A DNA stretch of 41,207 nucleotides, taken from the NCBI RefSeq assembly GCF_020889705.1, contig NZ_JACMYP010000044.1, forward strand, positions 1 to 41,207, read 5' to 3'. This DNA is from Bradyrhizobium altum. Its GTDB lineage: Bacteria > Pseudomonadota > Alphaproteobacteria > Rhizobiales > Xanthobacteraceae. Made by a program: the position numbers and the translations under genes. Under the pieces are notes generated by a model. The model had not been told where the DNA came from, did not search any database, and saw only the letters and a program-made list of their open reading frames with translations. Numbering within the stretch: position 1 is the first letter of the stretch; each line of letters begins with the position of its first letter. This document shows, piece after piece, positions 35,404-41,207 of the stretch.

Positions 35404-35790
35404 TTGTCCACGCTTTTGATTTCTGTCGTTGACGACGACTCGTCGGTCCGTGCGGCGACAGATAACCTTTTGAAATCGCGTGGCTATATCGTCCAAACAT
35501 TTGCGTCGGCTGAGGAGTTCTTGAGGTCACCGCGGTTGAGCGAAACCTCCTGCGTAGTTACGGATGTGCAGATGCCCGTTATGAGCGGCTTGGACCTGCT
35601 GGCAGAAATGCGGACCAGAGGTTACAGCGTGCCGTTCATTTTCATTACTGCGTTCCCCAACGATCGCGTGCGCACCTCAGCCCTGAGCGCGGGAGCGATT
35701 GGATTCTTGGCCAAGCCCTTCACCGGACATGCCCTGATCGAGTGCCTTGATGCTGCACTGGAGGAGAATGGCGGCGACGGAGACATCTGA
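35404..35790 (+). CDS. Single-domain response regulator
   Basis: 128 aa receiver without output domain. The start is taken as TTG 35404 because AGGAGGG lies six bases before it and the receiver fold begins at once (STLLISVVDDDSSVRAATDN); an ATG at 35353 would add 17 residues with no good ribosome site. Acidic pocket DDD (10-12), phosphoacceptor Asp54 (VVTDVQMPVMSG), Thr in FITAFPND, Lys in AKPF. It follows the NodW-like gene by about 95 bases and could divert phosphate from, or relay it to, the NodV-like kinase. Confidence 0.8.
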   Translation: MSTLLISVVDDDSSVRAATDNLLKSRGYIVQTFASAEEFLRSPRLSETSCVVTDVQMPVMSGLDLLAEMRTRGYSVPFIFITAFPNDRVRTSALSAGAIGFLAKPFTGHALIECLDAALEENGGDGDI

Positions 35791-36133
35791 AACGATCAGC
35801 CGGCCGCCGCTGCGCTGTCGTTAGACTCCGCTGAGGTCGGGTTGGGGCTCTTTAATAGGTCCATTTGGCCCCCTTCTCGGCTTGCCACCCTGAGCTCGCC
35901 CAAGCCAAATTTAAGCGCTGAATGTCGAGATCTATCACACCGCTACGATCTTCTGGAACAAACTCTCCGAAATCAGGCGGCATCGGCAGCGGGCAATCTC
36001 TAATTGCGTTGTTGGTCCGTGACCTGCCCGCCAGGCGGTCAGGCTGGCCAGAACAATCTTGCCGCTGATTGTAAGCCGCAAAAGACCGCCGAGCGTAGTG
36101 GAGATCGCGCGAGGAACAGGACCAGATCTATGC
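35791..36133. other. Intergenic stretch between receiver gene and nopP fragment
   Basis: About 340 bases; no gene, repeat or clear terminator recognised. Confidence 0.4.
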
Positions 36134-36607
36134 TTATTTTCCAGCAGATCCCATTGTCACATTGAAATCGTCCTCGTAATCGTAAGTTGAAGAGCTTTCT
36201 GCGATCTCGGTATCACTGCCTTCGCTGTCGTCAGCTTTTGAAAGATACCGCGCAGCGGTGCCTCTTCTCTGCCAATCACCATCATCGTTCCTTACCCAAT
36301 TGCCTGACTTCTCTGGGTCGAGAACCATGTTGTCGGCATCAACCTCGACGAACCCCATCTTTGCCGCACGGGCTCTTGCTTCTGGATTAGCCGGACGCAA
36401 ATTGAGCAACGGCCTCTCACCGTCCATTCGAAGCTGATGCTCAAGCAGGATATCGCCGGCGTTCTCGACAAGCGGATGAACGACTCGAGAATCCACAGTA
36501 GAGATAGTCCCAGTCCGCCCGGGAAAAGCTCTCGCCATCTTTCGACGTCGAACTCTTTCATGCTGTCGCCGCCCTCCATTCTCAGAAGTCCGACACTCTT
36601 GTTCCAT
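36134..36607 (-). pseudogene. Inverted 3' copy of nopP
   Basis: Minus strand repeats the end of the nopP at 24409-24857: first MEGGDSMKEFDVERWRELFP in one frame, a frame change near 36530, then STVDSRVVHPLVENAGDILL, NPEARARAAKMGFVEVDADN and the Ser/Asp tail STYDYEDDFNVTMGSAGK. Identity begins at the bases GGAACAAGAGTGTCGG (about 36606). The 5' part with the secretion signal is missing and the copy is frameshifted, so it is not an effector gene. Its tail is longer than that of the other copy. Confidence 0.85.
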
Positions 36608-38615
36608 AACTAGGGGGACCTGTAGAGATTCGCGCCAGGGCCAGCAGAGGGAAATAGTGTCGGTACATGTTGAAGCTCAACATGAATCCGCGTGATAGCT
36701 CCGTACCTTGCTGTAAGCGCTTTGCAATCTCCTCGGCGGTCGAGTTTGTTCGAGCGCCGATCCCGTAGCCCGGAAAGCCGGTCGCCGTATAGTGATCCTC
36801 GTCCCAGCTTCCATCGCTCTTCTGGGTTGCGCAGAGATGCTCGACACCTTTCCGAACCGCCGCGTCGACTTCAGGGGTTGAATTCACAGATAGGAGGCAC
36901 ATGAGACCCCACGCTGTTTGCGACGGCGTGCTCGGTCCCCGTCCTCGAAGCTCAGGATCCATGTAAGATGCGCATGTTTCACCCCATCCTCCGTCGTCAT
37001 TCTGCCTCGATAGGATCCAGACAATGGCGCGTTGTACATAGGGCTGCGTCATGTCCTCGCCTATCGCCCTTAGCGCCGGCAGAACGGCTGCGGTGCCGTA
37101 GATATGATTGACGCCCCAGCGACCGAACCAGCTTCCAGCTTCTTCTTGTTCGCTTCGGATGTAGTTTAGAGCGCGACGAATAGCGGGATGGCTCTTGTCG
37201 TATCCGAGCGCAGCGAAGGCTTCTATGACATGGCCCGTGACGTCGACGCTCGGCGGATCAATTGCCTCGCCGAAATTGCAGAATGGTATCTTTGAAACAA
37301 TTTCCTTGTCGTTGTCTCTGTCGAAGGCAGCCCAACCGCCGTTGCCGCACTGCATGGCCAGCGTCCACTCGAGTCCCAGCTCGATCGCGCATTCAACTCT
37401 CTGCCTTAGCTCGCCGGTACCAGTTCGCAATTTTCCGAGCACAAGCAGAGCAACCGCGGTATCGTCCACATCGGGATAGTAATTATTGGCGCGTTGGAAG
37501 GCCCATCCACCGGGGCGAGCGTTCTTACTCTTCACAGCCCAGTCTCCGGGAACAAGAACTTGCTGATTAAGAGTCCACTCCAGCGCCTTGCGAACTTCTG
37601 TGCTATCCGCGGATGCGCCTGCCTCGTGGAGCGCAAGGATCGCCAGTAGCGTGTCCCATACCGGAGATTCACTTGCCTGAATGTGAGTGCCCCCATTTCG
37701 ATCATAGCTCCAGTGTGTGCCCAGCGCTGCGATCGCCTTGGACACCACTGGGTGGTCCATCGTGTACCCCTCGTTAATCAGCGCGATCAATCCATATATC
37801 CAGGGGGGTTGGAGACCTCCCCACGCGCCATCCGCGTCTTGATGCCGAATAATCCATTCAAGGCACAGCTTGATGGAATTCTCACGGAAGGGGATCAGCT
37901 TCAATCTCTGCGCCTTGTGAAGGCAGCGATCAATTTTCAAAAAGAGCCATTCGAGTGAGAAGGTGCGCGCACGCTTGGCAGGAATCGAGAAATCGAAATT
38001 CTCATAGGAGCATGGAAAGACCTCTTCAAGCTTGCTGCCGCCAGGGAGCGGGCAAACAGGCTTGCGTGCCGCGACGATTGTTAGAGGAACCATGGTCGCG
38101 CGCGCCCATTGAGCGAAATTGTAGATATTGAACGGAAACCAGAGCGGCAAGCGAATAATTTCCGGGGGTAGATTGGGTGTACATTCCCATGGCCAAACGC
38201 CAACCATAGCCAGCCAGTACCGCGTGAATACTCGGAGGTCTCTCATAGCGTTGTGGTCTAAGATCCATGCGCGAGCGCGAACCAATTCGCTGCAATTGGG
38301 ATCGAAACCCTTTGCTCGAAGCGCCGCGTAAACCTCCACAGTCGAGTTGATGTCGCCATCGGGTGCGCCAGGGTAGGTTGCCCAAGACCCGTCAGGCCGC
38401 TGCCGCTGCAATACGGCCCTGATGATATTTTTCTCTGAAGGCAGCTCGAAGCCCAGCATATAGCTGGCCAAAAGCCACTCGGCCTCAATCGTCGAATTCG
38501 ATTCAACCATGCCAACCCAAAATCCTGACGGATCTTGGGCTTTCCAGAGCCAGTCGATCGCCCCCTGGATGGACCTAGACAGTCGGTTGGATAGATTGGG
38601 ACCAATTGTAGTCAT
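36582..38615 (-). CDS. shc: Squalene-hopene cyclase
   Basis: 677 aa from ATG 38615 (MTTIGPNLSNRLSRSIQGAI); the frame is open 35 codons further. A membrane-associated class II terpene cyclase making hopene/hopanol from squalene. The acid motif is NNYYPDVDDTAVALLVLG (DxDD), with many QW repeats (for example GSWFGRWGVNHIYGTAAVLP, DDGGWGETCASY, SDGSWDEDHYTATGFPGY). The C-terminus ends LALARISTGPPSYGTRVSDF; the final GTRVSDF is encoded within the first bases of the inverted nopP fragment in another frame, so the original end has been replaced. No other hopanoid genes are nearby. Confidence 0.9.
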   Translation of the reverse strand: MTTIGPNLSNRLSRSIQGAIDWLWKAQDPSGFWVGMVESNSTIEAEWLLASYMLGFELPSEKNIIRAVLQRQRPDGSWATYPGAPDGDINSTVEVYAALRAKGFDPNCSELVRARAWILDHNAMRDLRVFTRYWLAMVGVWPWECTPNLPPEIIRLPLWFPFNIYNFAQWARATMVPLTIVAARKPVCPLPGGSKLEEVFPCSYENFDFSIPAKRARTFSLEWLFLKIDRCLHKAQRLKLIPFRENSIKLCLEWIIRHQDADGAWGGLQPPWIYGLIALINEGYTMDHPVVSKAIAALGTHWSYDRNGGTHIQASESPVWDTLLAILALHEAGASADSTEVRKALEWTLNQQVLVPGDWAVKSKNARPGGWAFQRANNYYPDVDDTAVALLVLGKLRTGTGELRQRVECAIELGLEWTLAMQCGNGGWAAFDRDNDKEIVSKIPFCNFGEAIDPPSVDVTGHVIEAFAALGYDKSHPAIRRALNYIRSEQEEAGSWFGRWGVNHIYGTAAVLPALRAIGEDMTQPYVQRAIVWILSRQNDDGGWGETCASYMDPELRGRGPSTPSQTAWGLMCLLSVNSTPEVDAAVRKGVEHLCATQKSDGSWDEDHYTATGFPGYGIGARTNSTAEEIAKRLQQGTELSRGFMLSFNMYRHYFPLLALARISTGPPSYGTRVSDF

Positions 38616-39066
38616 GGTGCTTTCTGCATGCAGTTGCGCGAGCTGTACGCTTAGAGCGTGATATGAAGGCTCACAAGAAAAAGCTCTATTGATATCGAAC
38701 GACCGAAATTGCGCTCCCAAGGGACTGCGGCGGCATCACTCTCTCCGCGCAATTCTTAGGAGCTAGCATCGGTTCAGTGTAACCCGGTATGAGCTCCACG
38801 TCCGCAGTGATCAGCGTGGGTAGCGGATCGGCATCCGCAGCGGCTCGAAATGGATCCCCGGCCTGTTGGGAGCGAACGCCGCATTACGCTCAATCAGTGT
38901 GGCCAGATTCATTTCCGTTCCCCTGGATCGGCCATGCGCGATCAGGCTCCTGAGCTCCTGAAATTCTTCAGAAGTTCTGCTGATAGTGAAGCTATTGTGT
39001 CGATACGCATTTCAGATGCGGACGATCGTAAGACTATCTCAGCCGGAAAACGCCAGTCAGACGATG
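38616..39066. other. Upstream region of shc
   Basis: About 450 bases without recognisable gene; an 81-codon plus-strand frame at 38850-39095 has no known domain. Confidence 0.4.
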
Positions 39067-39354
39067 TTACGATTGTTTCGGTGAAGGGCCCTTGAGAGCT
39101 GCAGATCCGGACGCTTCATTCCGCGCTGAGGGTTGCTCAACGGATGTTGAGTGCATCTGTCCGTAATGATAAGCGCACCACGAAGAACTCTTCTTGCCTG
39201 GCTTTCTAAGTACAGGCTCGCCGCACATATAGGCCTCTCTCTCATCCTCATCTTTGAAACCGACAATGGCCCGGCATTGCCCCTCAGTATGATCGATCAA
39301 GAGAACCTTCCTGGCGCCATCGTTTTCTTTCACTTTGCTGCTCCGATCTGCCAA
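39067..39354 (-). CDS. Small protein with GcrA-like C-terminal Cys/His motif
   Basis: 95 codons from TTG 39354; a GTG eight codons later is an alternative start. The sequence contains EGQCRAIVGFKDEDE, EAYMCGEPVL and SSSWCAYHYGQMHS, a C...C...CxxH arrangement like the zinc-type C-terminal end of GcrA cell-cycle regulators (CRAI...CG.PV...YC..H). No GcrA DNA-binding N-terminus is present. The start lies inside the end of the preceding gene (25-base overlap), suggesting coupling. It may be a stand-alone relative of the GcrA sigma70-binding domain; function unknown. Confidence 0.5.
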   Translation of the reverse strand: MADRSSKVKENDGARKVLLIDHTEGQCRAIVGFKDEDEREAYMCGEPVLRKPGKKSSSWCAYHYGQMHSTSVEQPSARNEASGSAALKGPSPKQS

Positions 39355-39758
39355 GCGATCGAAGCACCGCTTATGATGCGCGGCTCTTTCAACCTACCCC
39401 GGTTGAAACTCTCAACAGTCAGACCGATCGTCACGGATTTGCGCGATAACGGCACCATACCATTGCTCATCGGCCGCCGTGAGCAGCATGTTCGCCAAAC
39501 CGGTTTCGGAGGCGCACGCCGGCTGACAAAGGGGCTTGCGTTCGGATGTGTGAAACGGTGGACCCGCGCAGACTCTCTCAGGCGCTGCCGATCGCTGCGG
39601 GCATATGGTCTCGGTTCTGGATTGCCCGGTCCTTCACTATCGTTCGCCAAAAACAGCGCCGCAGTTGACGATCGATGCATAATCATATCGGCAAGCCAGA
39701 TGTCGGGATTCAGTATCAAGATGAGATCTTGTGGCGTCAGTCTTTCAATTTGAGACAT
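39330..39758 (-). CDS. Hypothetical protein, unrecognised
   Basis: 142 codons; not recognised. ATG 39758 has AAGGA six bases upstream. The first 60 residues (MSQIERLTPQDLILILNPDI, WLADMIMHRSSTAALFLAND) look protein-like; the rest is Arg/Pro/Ser-rich and may be out of frame. It overlaps the GcrA-like gene downstream. Confidence 0.35.
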   Translation of the reverse strand: MSQIERLTPQDLILILNPDIWLADMIMHRSSTAALFLANDSEGPGNPEPRPYARSDRQRLRESARVHRFTHPNASPFVSRRAPPKPVWRTCCSRRPMSNGMVPLSRKSVTIGLTVESFNRGRLKEPRIISGASIAWQIGAAK

Positions 39759-40323
39759 TCGGAATCCTTACCTCGATACAGTCAGAGACTCGCCACCTCA
39801 AGAACGTACAATTTAACGTTACGTGCGATTCAAGTCCCTCGGGCCTGGTCGTATGGAATGTCTACAACCGGACGTGGAAAACGCGACAAGAAAGCTGGAC
39901 GATCTCAACCATTTGGCGCGAGCCTGAAGCAGTCCGTTCGCCGCTCGTGTGAACTGGGACGGCGGTAGCGAATACCAGGACCAGGACACAACGGTGCAGG
40001 ATTTGGTGCGTGAGCCGCGACGTTCCAAACGAGTGTAGGGCGGTCGTAAATCAGGCTAGTCGCGACGAGCAAAAAAGGCACGTCGCCTTCTGGTGTTTCC
40101 GCATTAGCGTCCGCGTTGTCCGGTCGTCCCGGGGGCACGTCACGCGGGGCAGCGATCATCGCAGCGTCTGGTAGAGGCGATGCGGCAGGCCCGCGCGGCT
40201 CGAGCGAGGAGACATAAAGCCGCTATGCGATCCACCTGGTCCCAACCATGATGTTCCGCGACGATACTTTTGGCTCACAACCTGTTACCGGTCGAGAGTG
40301 GCCCTGTTCGGCGGAAACTGATG
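39759..40323. other. Intergenic stretch
   Basis: Only unsupported frames. A minus-strand 84-codon frame at 39905-40159 (with GDVPFLLVATSLIYDRPTLV) has no recognised family. Confidence 0.35.
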
Positions 40324-40584
40324 TTACTCGCTTGCCGGCAGTACCGGAGCTATCAATGTTAGTAGGTGTCGACGCAAATCATGCAGGACAGATCTGCGTC
40401 GCTCTTCGAAATGAGCTATAGCGTCTCCGACCTTAGGACCTTCTTTCGATGTGTGCGTGAATCGATGAATCGCATCTGCGTCGACGTCAATCCAGCCGTG
40501 CTCGCGAGCGCTCGCCACCATCTTGCCATAGGCCATTTGCCAGGCTTTGCTTTCCTTGGGGCAACCGGGCAGCGTAGGCACCAA
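40324..40584 (-). CDS. Hypothetical small protein
   Basis: 86 codons from a TTG at 40584; not recognised. The sequence is soluble, Lys/Arg/His-rich and probably helical (ESKAWQMAYGKMVASAREHG, IAHFEERRRSVLHDLRRHLL). No clear ribosome site. The start is uncertain and the gene may begin at an internal ATG (MAYGKMVAS). Confidence 0.35.
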   Translation of the reverse strand: MVPTLPGCPKESKAWQMAYGKMVASAREHGWIDVDADAIHRFTHTSKEGPKVGDAIAHFEERRRSVLHDLRRHLLTLIAPVLPASE

Positions 40585-40755
40585 GTCGACAGAACCAGCG
40601 CATTGCCTTGGTCAACGAGGGTAATCCCCCTCAAGGCTTGAGTGTTGGGAGCAAGTGGGCCCTTTCAGAACGAGTTTGAATCCGTCAAAATCCAAAGGGT
40701 CCACCAACCGTATGCCGCCTTCGGGCGAGTATTCTATGACCATTTGCTCCTGCCC
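40585..40755. other. Short intergenic stretch
   Basis: Nothing recognised. Confidence 0.35.
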
Positions 40756-41207
40756 TCATTGCGGTCTTCGAAGCGATTGAGCCGGCTGTTCGTTCGGACC
40801 TTGCGTGCAAAATGCATTCAATCTTCCGGTATGGTTCGAAGCGTACCTCGGAAGTTGATCAACGATTAACGGATCGCCTTGGCCTGGCCGGGTCGCGACA
40901 ATTCGTCCGACAAAGATGGTATGCGTGCCAATCACCTTATGGTCATGCAAGGTGCTCTCGAGCGTAAACATTGCGCTTTGCAAAAGCGGTCGTCGAGAAT
41001 GCCCTGATTCCACCGCGCCGAAACGAAGCGGTGAACTCCTTTCGCGCCATCCCGCCCCCCAAACCGCAGCGCAAGGTCTTCCTGATCACTGCGCAGAGAA
41101 CTCACTCCAAAATTGTTGTTGGCGAATATCACGTCATGCGTCTCGGAACTGGCGTTGATGGCGACCAGCAGATAGGGAGGCTCCATGCAGATCGAAGTTA
41201 CAGAACT
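40756..41207 (-). pseudogene. Flavin reductase-like (RutF/HpaC type) gene, frameshifted, runs off right edge
   Basis: From the right edge on the minus strand: EPPYLLVAINASSETHDVIF, NNNFGVSSLRSDQEDLALRF and FGGRDGAKGVHRFVSARWNQ, typical of the flavin reductase (FMN-binding split barrel) family. Near 40990 the frame changes and continues LLQSAMFTLESTLHDHKVIG, THTIFVGRIVATRPGQGDPL, the usual C-terminal GDHTIFIGRV block. One indel separates the halves, so the protein is broken; it would have reduced flavin with NAD(P)H for an oxygenase. The N-terminus is outside the window. Confidence 0.75.

Noticed and set aside
1..41207. tRNA or rRNA genes
   Set aside because: No cloverleaf-like sequence with a TTCRA loop and CCA-end context was recognised by eye; a tRNA scan would be needed to exclude one.

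Overview
The window looks like part of the symbiosis island of a nodulating, non-photosynthetic Bradyrhizobium. The evidence is a nifDKENX block with no adjacent nifH, rhizobial two-component genes of the NodV/NodW type, a type III effector of the NopP kind behind a tts box, a dctA gene, and many broken insertion elements. The organism assignment is inferred from gene content and sequence style; no database search was possible.

Layout. Positions 1-2300 hold a broken IS110 transposase running off the left edge, an alpha/beta hydrolase that has lost the start of its signal peptide, and an IS5-type remnant. Positions 2306-15881 (all minus strand) are the nitrogen-fixation core. In transcription order, a NifA-type upstream site leads into fdxN, a 59-codon small ORF and sufB-sufC-sufD-sufS. 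A second regulatory region (two TGT-N10-ACA sites and a -24/-12 promoter) then leads into nifD-nifK-nifE-nifN-nifX, a DUF269 gene, a CCE_0567-type gene and fdxB. Start/stop overlaps and short gaps suggest two long transcripts. Together they would make nitrogenase MoFe protein, the FeMo-cofactor scaffold, a dedicated Fe-S assembly system and two electron-carrier ferredoxins. Positions 16390-20730 hold alanine dehydrogenase with a textbook terminator, remnants of hypE and of a secreted hydrolase, a modB-like permease, and a broken VanB-type reductase. dctA is at 21218-22540 on the plus strand.

Positions 23200-31700 are a junkyard of nested elements: an IS66 tail fused to a LuxR-type regulator piece, nopP with an amber codon, an IS110 tail, a recombinase-in-trio (RIT) element with 31-bp perfect inverted ends sitting inside an IS66 remnant, and a group II intron that interrupts the reverse transcriptase gene of another. 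Positions 31800-35790 (plus) carry a NodV/NodW-like kinase and regulator plus an extra single-domain receiver. Positions 36134-38615 (minus) carry squalene-hopene cyclase whose 3' end abuts an inverted partial copy of nopP. The right end has small uncharacterised genes, one GcrA-like, and a frameshifted flavin reductase that runs off the window.

Most notable: (1) fdxB is broken by a frameshift exactly at an in-frame A AAA AAG slippery heptamer, and a -1 shift would restore the second 4Fe-4S cluster; (2) an SD-led 59-aa ORF is wedged between fdxN and sufB; (3) a whole sufBCDS set is placed under apparent nif control; (4) NifE carries a C-terminal Cys-rich BFD-like extension; (5) the RIT element and the nested group II introns.
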